From: Planctomycetota bacterium
Lineage (GTDB): Bacteria; Planctomycetota; Phycisphaerae; Phycisphaerales; UBA1924
Length of the DNA: 64,000 nt
NCBI GenBank assembly: GCA_018242625.1
Contig: JAFEBO010000001.1
Location: 1 to 64,000, forward strand
Reading direction: 5' to 3'
This document shows positions 45,546 through 56,271 of the stretch, in pieces (within the stretch, counting starts at the first letter, position 1; the number at the start of each line of letters is the position of its first letter). The notes under the pieces are model-generated. The model was not told where the DNA came from, made no database searches, and saw only the letters and a list, made by a program, of their open reading frames with translations. Made by a program: the position numbers and the translations under genes.

Positions 45546-48230
45546 CTACGGACACACCAGTTCGTTGTACGCCGCCGCGAACACGACGAAGTCCGCATCA
45601 TCGGCCGACCGATCCCCGTTCAAGTCCGCAGGGCAGCCCGGCGCCATCCCCGGATCGCCGCAGTCCAGAAGGTCGTACCCATTGGCAAACAGCACAAAGT
45701 CTCCGTCGTCCACCACGCCATCGTTGTTCAGATCGCCGGGACAATTTCTCTGCGGCACAAACACGAATCGCAGCGCCAGCGCGCCGTTATACCCGTCCTT
45801 GTTCTGCACCGTGGCATCGGCTCCCACGCCGAACGACCACCGCCCTGCCGCCACCTTGGGGTCCGAACTCCACACGTCCTCGAGAATGGCATCCGCGAAA
45901 GATGTATCGTTGCGAATCGTCACGCTGAGCGGGCCGCCCGTATACACAAACGGCTCGGTGAACTGGATGAACCACCTGTTCTCGTTGGGCCGCGCCGACG
46001 GCACATACGGAAGCGCCCGCGCCGGTATCGTCAGCGGGCCCGACCGCACAAGCACGCTGTCAATTCCGATGTTGTTTATGAAAGTGTCCGACATCCACTG
46101 TGGCGGGAACGGTGACGTGCTCAACGTCACATCGAAACGGTTCACGCTCAGGTCCGCTGCCGGCCATAACGCGGGCCCACTCTCATAAACGGTGCACCGG
46201 CGCAAGGACATCCCGGTAATCACGCTCCCCACCCGCATTCCGCGCAGCTGATCCTCGGCATACACGGATTGCAACACGCTCCCCTGGCTCGAAGCAAACA
46301 CCGAGTACCCGGTATCGCCCGCATGGTTCCGCAGCGCCGCCGGAGCCAGTACCGACGGGTTGTACTCCACCCGCGCCACCACGCCGTACGGCGTCGAAAG
46401 CGACGCCTGCGTCGCGCTCGCGCCCGCCGCACCCAGCAGGCGGCAGCGCGATGTATCCGGCGTCGCGTCCGTCAGCGGGTTCTGCGCACCGTTGCCCGAG
46501 TGGCGGATCGTCACGCACAGCCCGCCCCCCTGATAGAGAAACGCACGCTGGAAGTACAGCGTTGGGCCGTACGCGCTCGCCGATGCATTCCCCTGAAGGC
46601 TCAGCGCGGGCACCGACAGCGGCCCATTGCGCACCTCCACCACGTCCGCTCCTTCATTCTCCGCAAAGACACTGCTCGCGGCGCCGGGCTGACGGTTCGC
46701 CGTGCTTACTGAAATGTTGTAGCTGTCAAACCACAGATCGCTGGTCGGCAGCGCCGAACCCGCCTTGCCCCGCAGCGTTAACCCTGTGATCTGGCTCCCC
46801 ACAGGGATGGACGTGAGTTCGGCGGGGCTCAACAGGATCTGGCACGTCCGCGCCTGCTGCGCAAACTCCACGCTCGAACTCATAGAGCCTCCCGTGTTGA
46901 TGTTCGCCGCGGGCACAACCGTGCCCGAGTCCACGCTGAAGAGGGCCAGCGGATAGGGGACGTCGGACTCGGTCGTCGTCGCATCGGGATCGTTCCCAAT
47001 CGGAGCACGCGTCCGAATCTGCGTGCCGTAACGGGAAGCCGAAGTCGAAAACGACCCAACATAGGTCCCAACCGGATTCGCGAGCCCGCCGTGGCGGACC
47101 AGCGTCATCAAATCGCCGCCCGTGTAGGTGTACGGTGTCGTGAACGGAATCTGCATGGTCCAGAGCGATGGATTCGGATAGACCTCTTCCGGGGACAACG
47201 CTCCCGCCGGAATGTCCAGCCTCCCGCTCCGCACCAGTTTGGCGTCCGAGCCGATGTTGCTCGCGATCGTGCTGCTCATCGTCTGAGGCGTGTGCGTCGC
47301 CCGCGCAAGCTGGATGTCGTACCGGGTGTAAAAATTCGCTGCCGCCGGCCACCAAGTCTTGCCGCCTCCGCGATACATCGTCCCCACAAATCGCGAGCCG
47401 CGCCCCACGAGCCGCAGTTCCTCCTCCAGCACGATGGATTGAATCGTCATCGGGAACCCATCCAGCCCATAGATGCTCGGGTACGCCGAAATGCTCGTCG
47501 CAACATCCAGCAGGATCATCCGCGTCACGCCCGTCTGAAACGGCGCCGTCGGCTCCGCATATTCCAGGCGCATCACCAGCCCCGGGCCCGCGGTCGGAAG
47601 CACGCCGACCGTCGCCGTCGAAGACGTCGCCGATGTGAACCCGGCGCCGCGGGTCACCGAGAACACATCCGCCTGGTTCGCGCCCGACGCCGACGCGTTC
47701 TCCACCCGGAATTCCACCGCCAGCGCGCTCCCGCCGTAGTAGTACGGCGTCGTGAACTTGATCATCGGGCCCCAGCCTTCGGGCGTCCCTCCCGTGTTCG
47801 CCCCGCCCGGGTATGCGCCCGCCGCCAGGTTCAGCGCCCCCGATCGCACCAGCACCGGATTCGTCATGTTGGCAGCAAAGGTCTGCGAGATCGTCACCGG
47901 CGTCCGCGGCGAGTCGGCCATCCGCACATCAAACTTGCTGATTGTCAGCGCCGACGCGGGCCACCCCGACGTGGCAATGTTGCGCTGCCGGAGCTGCATC
48001 CCGGTGATCACGCTGCCCGGCGGCACGTTCGCCAACTGCGCCGCCGAATACACTACAAGATACGTGGCCGACGTCGCGTTGCCGAGCGCCTGCGGGCTCC
48101 CCAGCGCGCCCGCCGAAGTTTCGGTGGTGTTCGGCAGATAGAGACCATTCTGCGCCAGCGCCCGCCCACCGACAAAGAACACCGCGCTCGCGGCAAGCCG
48201 CACCCACGCCGAACGAAAAGAAGTCCGCAT
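45546..48230 (-). CDS. Secreted four-repeat protein with dockerin-like C-terminus, copy 2
   Basis: Paralog of the preceding secreted protein, about 894 residues, sharing the signal-peptide opening (RTSFRSAWVRL) and ribosome-site context (GGAGAATGG). It has the same four 200-residue repeat domains, for example VYSAAQLANVPPGSVITGMQLR, SGWPASALTISKFDVRMADSP and ASNIGSDAKLVRSGRLDIPAG, and the same C-terminal calcium-binding pair GDLNNDGVVDDGDFVLFA and DRSADDADFVVFA. The paralogs are in tandem, so duplication is the simplest origin. It is probably secreted and anchored or adhesive; the function is not predictable. Confidence 0.85.
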   Translation of the reverse strand: MRTSFRSAWVRLAASAVFFVGGRALAQNGLYLPNTTETSAGALGSPQALGNATSATYLVVYSAAQLANVPPGSVITGMQLRQRNIATSGWPASALTISKFDVRMADSPRTPVTISQTFAANMTNPVLVRSGALNLAAGAYPGGANTGGTPEGWGPMIKFTTPYYYGGSALAVEFRVENASASGANQADVFSVTRGAGFTSATSSTATVGVLPTAGPGLVMRLEYAEPTAPFQTGVTRMILLDVATSISAYPSIYGLDGFPMTIQSIVLEEELRLVGRGSRFVGTMYRGGGKTWWPAAANFYTRYDIQLARATHTPQTMSSTIASNIGSDAKLVRSGRLDIPAGALSPEEVYPNPSLWTMQIPFTTPYTYTGGDLMTLVRHGGLANPVGTYVGSFSTSASRYGTQIRTRAPIGNDPDATTTESDVPYPLALFSVDSGTVVPAANINTGGSMSSSVEFAQQARTCQILLSPAELTSIPVGSQITGLTLRGKAGSALPTSDLWFDSYNISVSTANRQPGAASSVFAENEGADVVEVRNGPLSVPALSLQGNASASAYGPTLYFQRAFLYQGGGLCVTIRHSGNGAQNPLTDATPDTSRCRLLGAAGASATQASLSTPYGVVARVEYNPSVLAPAALRNHAGDTGYSVFASSQGSVLQSVYAEDQLRGMRVGSVITGMSLRRCTVYESGPALWPAADLSVNRFDVTLSTSPFPPQWMSDTFINNIGIDSVLVRSGPLTIPARALPYVPSARPNENRWFIQFTEPFVYTGGPLSVTIRNDTSFADAILEDVWSSDPKVAAGRWSFGVGADATVQNKDGYNGALALRFVFVPQRNCPGDLNNDGVVDDGDFVLFANGYDLLDCGDPGMAPGCPADLNGDRSADDADFVVFAAAYNELVCP

Positions 48231-48462
48231 GACCATTCTCCTGTTTCGCCCCGCACCCGCGGCGCAAAGTCTCATCGCCAAGCGAGAACCACCGACGCCC
48301 CTTCTCGTCAGTTCTTTTAGATTTACGAATTTGCCGCAAAACCTCTCCCGGGTCCGGCAGCCCGCCCACCCTCACGCCGCGATCCCCCCTACCCATCCGA
48401 GCCCTGTTCCCCGCCAGCGCCCGACGCCTTCTCGTCGAGCCAATTCCCGCATAATCTCGGGC

Positions 48463-48858
48463 ATGCGCAACGCTTTATTCCTCGCGTGCACACTCATCCT
48501 CACCGCCTGCGCCTCGCGCTACGACCAGCTCAAGGCCGAGTCTTCCCGCGTCGAGACGGCCCTCACAAACGAGCAGTCGCTGATCCTCAACACCGACAAA
48601 GATGCCGCCGATCGCCAGGCTCGCCTCGACTACCTCTCCCAGCTCCGCACCACGCTTTCGGCCGCAAATATCGGGCTCGCCACCATCAAGTACGCCGTCC
48701 CCGCCGACAAACAGCCCATCGCCTATGACGTGCTCGAAGAGGTCTATGGCACGATCAAATGGAACATCCCGCTGGGGCCTCGCGACACCAAAAAACCCCT
48801 GCCCCCCCTGTTTAAGAACAACCAGCTCCAGATCAGCGAACTCGCCCCTACACCCTGA
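48463..48858 (+). CDS. Small lipoprotein
   Basis: A 131-residue protein with a signal peptide and lipobox (FLACTLILTAC, Cys at about 16). The mature part is a helical, charged chain (YDQLKAESSRVETALTNEQSLILNTDKD, RQARLDYLSQLRTTLSAANIGLATIKYAVPADK) with no recognised family. The ATG at 48463 is chosen because it places the signal peptide at the N-terminus; the longer in-frame reading from 48229 is Pro/Arg-rich. Divergent from secreted copy 2 across about 230 bases. Confidence 0.75.
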   Translation: MRNALFLACTLILTACASRYDQLKAESSRVETALTNEQSLILNTDKDAADRQARLDYLSQLRTTLSAANIGLATIKYAVPADKQPIAYDVLEEVYGTIKWNIPLGPRDTKKPLPPLFKNNQLQISELAPTP

Positions 48859-49024
48859 ATTCCCGCCGCCCGCCCCCCGATTTCCACGAAAGGGCACCTC
48901 GGGACTCTCCTTTTCGCCCACGCTCTCCCCATTTCGCTTGCCCGAACACGCGGCATGAGGCACTTTTTAAGCGGCTTCCCCGGCGCGGGGGGGCGGTGTG
49001 TAATTCGTTCAAAGGGAAGAAGAA

Positions 49025-49759
49025 ATGTCCAACGCTATTCGTCTCTCCGTGATCGCTGGCGCCGCTCTTGCCGCTGCCGCCCACGCCGATGACTTCAACT
49101 GGTCTTACAGCGAAGCCCATCTCCAGTTCCAATCCACGGCTCGTGGCATTAGCGACTGGAACGACTACGACGTTCCCCCGCCCCAGGTGGACGGCCTGTA
49201 CATCCCCAACGGCATCAAGCTCATCGGGACCGGAGGAGAGGGGCGCGCCTTCGGCCTGACCGGCGAGCAGTATCGCTACCCCTACGGGCTCCCCAGGGGT
49301 CCGGTGAGCTCAAGCCGCCTGATCATCAGCGGCACCTCGACCTTCGACGGCTCGATTTGGGAGCACCCCGCCGACTACATCAGCACCGTCTTCAAGTACG
49401 GCCTCACCGTCACCGGCGGCACCGTTCATATGAATTCCGTCGAAACCGGATTCACCCTCTTCGATAAAGACAGTAATTTCCTCATCGGCGTGGGAAGCAG
49501 CACCGGCGGCTTTGATTACACCGTCGGCCACACCGACACGGAGTTCGCCTTCCAGGACCGCTTCGGCTCCAACTACGCCACCGCCACACGCCTCGAGTGG
49601 ACCGTCGCGTTCTACTTCGACTGGTCCGGCGCCGACGACAACGACACCATGGAATTCTCCATTCCGAACAACTCCATCGACATCGCCGTCGTCCCCGCGC
49701 CCGGCGCCGCTGCCATGCTCGGCCTCGCCGGCCTGGCCGCGACGCGTCGCCGCCGCTGA
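49025..49759 (+). CDS. Secreted protein with PEP-CTERM-like sorting signal
   Basis: A 244-residue exported protein. It has an N-terminal signal peptide (AIRLSVIAGAALAAAAHAD) and ends in VPAPGAAAMLGLAGLAATRRRR, which is the PEP-CTERM plan: a PxP-like motif, a hydrophobic helix and a basic tail. The body is Gly/Ser/Thr-rich beta structure. Such proteins are handled by exosortase/archaeosortase enzymes, none of which is in the window. AAGGGAAGAAG lies just before the ATG. A very strong terminator follows. Confidence 0.85.
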   Translation: MSNAIRLSVIAGAALAAAAHADDFNWSYSEAHLQFQSTARGISDWNDYDVPPPQVDGLYIPNGIKLIGTGGEGRAFGLTGEQYRYPYGLPRGPVSSSRLIISGTSTFDGSIWEHPADYISTVFKYGLTVTGGTVHMNSVETGFTLFDKDSNFLIGVGSSTGGFDYTVGHTDTEFAFQDRFGSNYATATRLEWTVAFYFDWSGADDNDTMEFSIPNNSIDIAVVPAPGAAAMLGLAGLAATRRRR

Positions 49760-49785
49760 TTACTGAAGTCGATACGAATTCACAC

Positions 49786-49819
49786 GCGGCCGCCCCCTCC
49801 GGGCGGCCGCTTTGTTTTT
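49786..49819 (+). terminator. Strong intrinsic terminator
   Basis: Perfect 10-bp stem GCGGCCGCCC / GGGCGGCCGC (49786-49795 and 49801-49810), 5-base loop, then TTTGTTTTT (49811-49819). It ends the transcript of the PEP-CTERM protein gene. Confidence 0.95.
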
Positions 49820-49865
49820 GCACCCGCGATCGGTCCCCTCGATGCCGGGATGAATGGACGCCTTC

Positions 49866-51281
49866 TTACTCCGACGTCAGCCGCAACTGCGTGCTCACCA
49901 CCTCAACCTGCGGCAGAGCTTTCTTGCTCTTCGTTGGACCGTCATCAAATTTCTTGAGCGTCGGCTCCAGCCTCGATCGGTAGCTCGCTACGAAATCGTT
50001 GTACGCACCCCCCGCCTTCGAGATCGCTCGCCCGATCTCGGCGATGTTCTCAAAGGCGTTCGCCGCGCGCTCGTGAAACTCCATTCCCAGCCGGCGCAGC
50101 TCCATCGCCTCTTCCGCCAGCGTCTGCTCCTGGAATCCGACGTGCACCGCCCGCAACAGCCCGATCAGCGTGCTCGGGCTCGCGAGCAGCACCCGCTGGC
50201 TCGCCGCAACCTCGAGCAAATCCGGCCGCCGGCTCAGCGCCGCATCCACAAACTGATCCCCCGGCACGAACATCACCACAAACTCCGGCGCATTTTCATA
50301 ATGCTTCCAATACCCCTTCTTCGCGAGCAGCGAAGCCTGGTTGGCGATCCCGTCCGCGAACGTTTTCAAAAACGCCTCCACCTGCGCCGGGTCCGTCGCT
50401 TCGATCGCATCCAGATACGGCTTCAGGTTCGCCTTCGCGTCGATCGCGACCTCGCGCCTGTTGGGCAACTTCACGATCATGTCCGGACGCAAGCGGTTCC
50501 CGTCCGCATCCACCGTCGTCGACTGCTCCGTGAAATCGCAGAACGCACGCATCCCCGCCAGCTCCGCGACCTTCTTGAGCTGAATCTCCCCGTACTGCCC
50601 GCGCACCTTCGGATCGCGCAGCGCCCGCCCCAGTTTTTCCGTCGCCGAACGTAGCGCCTCGCTCCCCTGCATCATCTGCTGCACCTGCGCACGCAGTTCC
50701 GAGTAACTCCCCGTCCGCTCCTTTTCGATGGCTGCGAGCTTCTCATCCGTCCTCTTCAGCGTCTCCGCGATCGGCTGCAGCAGCCGCTCCACCGCCTGCT
50801 TGCGCTGTTCAATGTCCTGCTGCGCGATCGTCGCCTGACCCTTGAACTTCTCTTCCGCGATCTTCGAGAGCTCCGCCCGCGTGTCGCCGAGCACCTGCCC
50901 CGCCAGCGCGCGAAACGTGCTGGAAAACTTCGCGTCCGCATCCGCCAGCTGCTTCTCGAGCGCCCGCTTGATCTCCTGCTTCTGCTCCTCCAGCCCGCGC
51001 CGCTCAATCTCGAGGCGCTTCTCCATCGCCGCCAGCTGCTCGCCCCGGCGCGCAAGCTCCACTTCGAACTGCGCCGCACGGTTCGCCTGCTCGATGCTCC
51101 GCGCTTCCGCGCTCGATGCACGCTCCCCGGCCCGCGCAAGGTCGTCGACGATCCCCTGCGTCTCCGCCCGGCTTCGGGCGGCATCGGCCATCAGCCGCCC
51201 CCGATCCCAGAAGAGCCACCCCGCCAAGGCCCCAAGTGCCAGACATCCCAAACCCAGCGCCAAAGCAACAACTTCCATCAT
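49866..51281 (-). CDS. rmuC: DNA recombination protein RmuC
   Basis: A 471-residue RmuC-family protein. An N-terminal helix (VVALALGLGCLALGALAGWLFW) is followed by a long coiled coil (about 30-170, RGEQLAAMEKRLEIERRGLEEQKQ) and the RmuC nuclease-like domain with DPKVRGQYGEIQLKKVAELAGM and FMIVKLPNRREVAIDAK-like strands. RmuC proteins influence recombination and genome rearrangement; the mechanism is unsettled. Start ATG 51281 or the next codon (51278). Confidence 0.93.
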   Translation of the reverse strand: MMEVVALALGLGCLALGALAGWLFWDRGRLMADAARSRAETQGIVDDLARAGERASSAEARSIEQANRAAQFEVELARRGEQLAAMEKRLEIERRGLEEQKQEIKRALEKQLADADAKFSSTFRALAGQVLGDTRAELSKIAEEKFKGQATIAQQDIEQRKQAVERLLQPIAETLKRTDEKLAAIEKERTGSYSELRAQVQQMMQGSEALRSATEKLGRALRDPKVRGQYGEIQLKKVAELAGMRAFCDFTEQSTTVDADGNRLRPDMIVKLPNRREVAIDAKANLKPYLDAIEATDPAQVEAFLKTFADGIANQASLLAKKGYWKHYENAPEFVVMFVPGDQFVDAALSRRPDLLEVAASQRVLLASPSTLIGLLRAVHVGFQEQTLAEEAMELRRLGMEFHERAANAFENIAEIGRAISKAGGAYNDFVASYRSRLEPTLKKFDDGPTKSKKALPQVEVVSTQLRLTSE

Positions 51282-51537
51282 GGATGCAGTCTAAGAGTCC
51301 CGGCCGGCGCCCCCGCCCCGCTTGCCGAACCAACCTCAGGCACACGCAAGTTTGCCTTCACTAACCGCTGCCTAAATGGCATACCCCGCCGGAATTGCTT
51401 GTCGTTCCGTACGGCCCGCACTCGTTTCGAAAGCCCGACAGGCCCGCGGACCCCCTTTGCCGCCGCTCTATTGGGGGTCTCCGGTCCGGCGGCAAAAAAC
51501 TCTCCCGGCATCCGGCTTGCCCCTCCTTTGGCACGTC

Positions 51538-52056
51538 ATGGTCTCGGGACACCCCGACAACCCCGCTTCTTCTCAGCCCTGCGCCGCCGGTCCGCGGCTC
51601 AATTTGCTGCTTTCCTATGCGGGGTGGCATCCGGATCCCTGGGTCGACCGCCTGCCGCGGCTCCTGGAGCCGATGGGGGTGATTTCGCACCGGGCCGGGT
51701 CGGGGAAGCAGGCCCAGGACGTGATCAAGTCGGTCCCCATCCATATCGCCGTTGTCGATCTGGGGTTGCCGCTCGACGTGGCGGCCGGGCCGGCGCCCGA
51801 GCTTGAAGAGGGCGGTGCGCGGCTATTGGAGTTGCTTCATCGCATGACGACGCCGCCCCCGACCGTGGTCGTGAAGCGGGCGCGGTCGGCGCGGGATGAC
51901 CATCGGGAGATGGCGCAGGCGCTGCGGCTGGGAGCCTTTGCCGTGGTCGACCGGCCGCACGATGCGAATGACCTAAACGTTCTTTTGGAAGTCCTCCGGC
52001 GCTGCTTGTGCCGGTTCTACCAGGGCCGCTGGCCCGGGGGCGTTTCCCCAACCTGA
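51538..52056 (+). CDS. Degenerate receiver-domain protein upstream of groES
   Basis: A 172-residue protein with a receiver-like fold: a beta strand with LLLSYAGWHPD, then PIHIAVVDLGLPLD carrying a possible phospho-acceptor Asp, VVVKRARS, and the last strand with AFAVVDRPHDANDLNVLLEVL, where the usual Lys-Pro reads Arg-Pro. The loss of that conserved Lys suggests it is not a normal phospho-switch. The ATG at 51538 starts the fold; longer in-frame readings are Pro/Ser-rich. It lies about 56 bases upstream of groES, but the hairpin at 52062-52078 lies between them. Confidence 0.6.
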   Translation: MVSGHPDNPASSQPCAAGPRLNLLLSYAGWHPDPWVDRLPRLLEPMGVISHRAGSGKQAQDVIKSVPIHIAVVDLGLPLDVAAGPAPELEEGGARLLELLHRMTTPPPTVVVKRARSARDDHREMAQALRLGAFAVVDRPHDANDLNVLLEVLRRCLCRFYQGRWPGGVSPT

Positions 52057-52061
52057 TTGCT

Positions 52062-52078
52062 CGCGGCGAGGAGCCGCG
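52062..52078. promoter_or_regulatory. GC-rich hairpin before groES
   Basis: Inverted repeat CGCGGC / GCCGCG with a 5-base loop (GAGGA), placed between the receiver-like gene and groES. No U tract follows, so it is not a clear terminator. The classical CIRCE operator of heat-shock groE operons (TTAGCACTC palindrome) is not present in this region. Role unknown; it could affect transcript stability or be a regulator site. Confidence 0.35.
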
Positions 52079-52112
52079 GCATTGACCTGTTTTACGAGAG
52101 GAGTTTTCAGAA

Positions 52113-52424
52113 ATGGCCAAGTCCGATTCGAAATTCGCCGTCCGTCCGCTGCACGACAAAATCCTTGTCAAGCGCGACGAGGCCGAGACCAAGACCTCGA
52201 GCGGCATCTTCCTGCCCGAGACCAGCAAGGACAAGCCCAAGACCGGCACGATCCAAGCCGTGGGCGACGGCGCGCTCAACACCGAGACCGGCCAGCGCAT
52301 CCCGCTCACCGTCAAGAAGGGCGACAAGGTCATCTTCTCCTCCTACAGCGGCACCGAGGTCAAGATCAACGACCAGGAACTGCTGATCATGAGCGAGGAC
52401 GACATTCTCGCGGTGATCGACTGA
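52113..52424 (+). CDS. groES: Co-chaperonin GroES
   Basis: A 103-residue GroES forming the lid of the GroEL chamber. Family sequence is clear: VRPLHDKILVKRDEAETKTSSGIFLPE (mobile loop), IQAVGDG, VKKGDKVIFSSYSGTEVKINDQELLIMSEDDILAVI. A GAGGAG ribosome site sits about 8 bases before the ATG. It is separated from groEL by a small gene and a long inverted repeat, rather than directly adjacent. Confidence 0.98.
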   Translation: MAKSDSKFAVRPLHDKILVKRDEAETKTSSGIFLPETSKDKPKTGTIQAVGDGALNTETGQRIPLTVKKGDKVIFSSYSGTEVKINDQELLIMSEDDILAVID

Positions 52425-52534
52425 TGAGCTGGTTCCGTCCCAGGACTCGGCTCGGCACGATCCTCCGCAAATTCGGAGAGATCATCTGTGCCGCCTTCGG
52501 GACGGGGATTCGATGACAAGGAGTTCTGCCCACT

Positions 52535-52786
52535 TTGACACCGGACCAACTACGACAAGTCCTGAAAGAACTCGACGGCCATCGCGAAGCGCTCATCGCC
52601 TATCACAACGTGCCCGAGCACTCCGCGACCCTGGTCATCAAGAACGCGATCCTCATCCCCGACGAGCCTGACCACACCATCAAGGTCACCGACGGAACCC
52701 ACATCTTCATCCTCAACCCCTCCCAGATCGCCTACATCCGCATCACCCTTAAGCAGCCCATCAACCCGTTCGCATCCAAGCTCTAG
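52535..52786 (+). CDS. Small hypothetical protein between groES and groEL
   Basis: An 83-residue soluble protein with a TTG start. The start is supported by AAGGAG at 52518-52523, 11 bases upstream, and the translation (DQLRQVLKELDGHREALIAYHNVPEHSATLVIKNAILIPDEPDHTIKVTDGTHIFILNPSQIAYIRI) is compact and protein-like, with a helix then beta strands. I do not recognise the family. It separates groES from groEL and could be co-transcribed with groES. Confidence 0.65.
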   Translation: MTPDQLRQVLKELDGHREALIAYHNVPEHSATLVIKNAILIPDEPDHTIKVTDGTHIFILNPSQIAYIRITLKQPINPFASKL

Positions 52787-52812
52787 AAACCAAGCTCTAG
52801 AAACCAATTTCA

Positions 52813-54594
<1,782 letters not shown>

Positions 54595-54601
54595 TAGACT
54601 C

Positions 54602-54631
54602 AGTGTTCAGGCGAGAAATCGCGTGAACACT
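54602..54631. promoter_or_regulatory. Hairpin between groEL and the winged-helix gene
   Basis: An 8-bp inverted repeat AGTGTTCA / TGAACACT, with a 3-bp inner stem (GCG/CGC) after a mismatch, lies between the groEL stop and the next start. There is no U tract, so it is not a good terminator; it could be a processing or attenuation site, or an operator for the winged-helix protein encoded just downstream. The transcript may run from groEL into the island. Confidence 0.45.
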
Positions 54632-54647
54632 ATTGAAAGGACACCGC

Positions 54648-55094
54648 ATGGCCAAATTAGCTCTCGGGGAAGCTGTAAAGCGGGCGTACGACGTCATCTC
54701 ATCTCTTGATGAAGCGGAGCGACCTCGAGCTATGCAGGCACTCCGTGCTCTACTCGGCGAGACACGCGTAGATGAGCTCGGCAAGCTTGATTCACAACCG
54801 CCGGTACGCGGGCTCGGTGGGAACGTAACTTTGGTCAAGTATTTGAAGAGTTGCGACGCCCACAAGCCAGCTCGTCGCTTTCTCGCCACCTGTCAATGGC
54901 TCCAAGACAGAGGTGCAAAGTCTCTCGCGCTCATTGATATCACAACCGCGGTAAAAGATGCCCAGCTCGGCAAGTTCAGCAATCCCAGCACGTTCCTAAG
55001 AAAGAACATTCAAGACGGCTTTATCGAAGGAAAGTCTAACGCGTTTTTCGTAACCGAAGACGGACGGACGGCATTAGGAACTCGCGATGAATGA
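54648..55094 (+). CDS. Winged-helix protein, first gene of TIR island
   Basis: A 148-residue protein. The start ATG 54648 is supported by GAAAGG 8 bases upstream. Residues about 73-145 have winged-helix character: a helix (KPARRFLATCQWLQDRG), a recognition-helix-like segment (LIDITTAVKDAQLGKFSNPSTFLRKNIQDGF) and a wing (NAFFVTEDGRTAL). The first 60 residues are helical. The stop overlaps the ATG of the TIR gene by 8 bases (ATGAATGA), so the two are translationally coupled. It is probably the DNA- or ligand-sensing partner of the TIR protein. Base composition is lower in GC than the housekeeping genes. No named family recognised. Confidence 0.75.
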   Translation: MAKLALGEAVKRAYDVISSLDEAERPRAMQALRALLGETRVDELGKLDSQPPVRGLGGNVTLVKYLKSCDAHKPARRFLATCQWLQDRGAKSLALIDITTAVKDAQLGKFSNPSTFLRKNIQDGFIEGKSNAFFVTEDGRTALGTRDE

Positions 55095-55824
55095 TTTTCC
55101 CATCGCGACGCTTAAGGGCTTAGTCGCAACCGCTTCTTTACGGCAACTCATCGAAGCAGCGTTAGCGCTTGGCGGCAATGCCGCGGCACCCGTGAGTCAA
55201 CTAAAGACACTGCTTATTCATGCAGGCGTGCCAAAAAGCAAGTTGACAAACGTTTCCACCACTCTGTCAAATAATCCAAGGCGTTTCTTGCGAGTGCCTG
55301 ATGGATGGGAGTTGCACCCTTCCGTCATGCACGAAGTGCGCAACGAGATGGGCCTCAACAAGCAATCACAGATCCTTTCAACCGCAGGCAATTTAGGTGG
55401 CAAGGCAAAGCCAACGGTTTTCTTCGGACACGGTCGTTCGGAGATCTGGCGAACGCTAAAGGACTACGTGGTCGACAAGCTTGACTGCAAATACGAAGAG
55501 TACAACCGAGCATCAACGGCTGGTGGTTCCAGGCAGGATCGGCTTCAAAGCATGCTCGATTGTGCCAACTTCGCGCTCCTGATAATGACACCGGAGGATG
55601 AGGACAAAGGCGGAAAACTGCGTGCGCGCGAAAATGTCGTCCACGAGATCGGCCTTTTTCAAGGTCGGCTCGGCTTCAAACGCGCGCTCGTTGTAATGCA
55701 GGAGGGGTGCAATGAATTTTCCAACATCGCGGGTTTGGATCAAATCCGGTTCAGCGCTTCGCCCATGGAAAAGGCCCACGAGATCCGGGACGCGCTTGTG
55801 CGGGAGGGGTTGATTGGTGCGTAG
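55087..55824 (+). CDS. Winged-helix-TIR (CAP12/PCTIR-type) protein
   Basis: A 245-residue predicted NAD-cleaving effector. Residues about 32-80 again look winged-helix (VSQLKTLLIHAGVPKSKLTNVSTTLSNNPRRFLRV). The C-terminal half (about 108-240) matches the TIR-like CAP12/Pycsar effector family: TVFFGHGRSEIWRTL (GHGR 114-117), ALLIMTPEDED, and the key ARENVVHEIGLFQGRLG, in which E187 corresponds to the catalytic Glu of TIR NADases. No cyclase lies nearby, so the trigger is unknown. Overlaps the preceding winged-helix gene. Clearly atypical base composition. Confidence 0.8.
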   Translation: MNDFPIATLKGLVATASLRQLIEAALALGGNAAAPVSQLKTLLIHAGVPKSKLTNVSTTLSNNPRRFLRVPDGWELHPSVMHEVRNEMGLNKQSQILSTAGNLGGKAKPTVFFGHGRSEIWRTLKDYVVDKLDCKYEEYNRASTAGGSRQDRLQSMLDCANFALLIMTPEDEDKGGKLRARENVVHEIGLFQGRLGFKRALVVMQEGCNEFSNIAGLDQIRFSASPMEKAHEIRDALVREGLIGA

Positions 55825-55841
55825 GAGGCGAGGGGTCACAG

Positions 55842-56270
55842 ATGAACGAGCAATCTCCTGAAATACCTTCCCCTCCTCCGGCGATTCCTGCGTCCAACAG
55901 TGACGCCACTGATCCCCAAAACTCTGTTCTCGGAGTGCCAACCGACAAGTTGGCCGGCCTTTCCGTGGAAGAAATTTGCGGCAACAAAGTTGCAGTGACG
56001 ATGGTTATGCATTATTACAAGCAGCTTGTCGATCAAAACATAACCATCCGCAATCAGCTTAATACAGCCAACTCGTATGTTGATGCATACAAGACAAAGC
56101 GGATGTTCACAACGATAGCAGCGATTTTATTCTTGATTGCCAATATCGGCATTGGGTTTGGCGTGAATCTCCTCACAGCGGGAAGCATCTCGCCCGGTTG
56201 GGCAACGCTCATCCCTGCGATTTGCTTTGCGATCGCAGCAATCGTCTTTACCGTTAGAGGAGGTTCTTGA
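55842..56270 (+). CDS. Two-helix membrane protein of TIR island
   Basis: A 142-residue protein starting at ATG 55842, with AGGAGGCGAGGGG in front. The N-terminal 45 residues are Pro/Ser-rich and disordered, then comes a helical stretch (VEEICGNKVAVTMVMHYYKQLVDQNITIRNQLNTANSY) and two membrane helices at about 90-110 (TIAAILFLIANIGIGFGVNLL) and 118-138 (GWATLIPAICFAIAAIVFTV), with a short loop between. It starts 17 bases after the TIR stop. No recognised family; membrane location suggests an anchor, a sensor or a pore-forming effector. Confidence 0.75.
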   Translation: MNEQSPEIPSPPPAIPASNSDATDPQNSVLGVPTDKLAGLSVEEICGNKVAVTMVMHYYKQLVDQNITIRNQLNTANSYVDAYKTKRMFTTIAAILFLIANIGIGFGVNLLTAGSISPGWATLIPAICFAIAAIVFTVRGGS

Positions 56271-56271
56271 G

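Noticed and set aside
52057..52112. CIRCE heat-shock operator before groES
   Set aside because: The TTAGCACTC/GAGTGCTAA palindrome was looked for and is not present; only a short GC hairpin is found.
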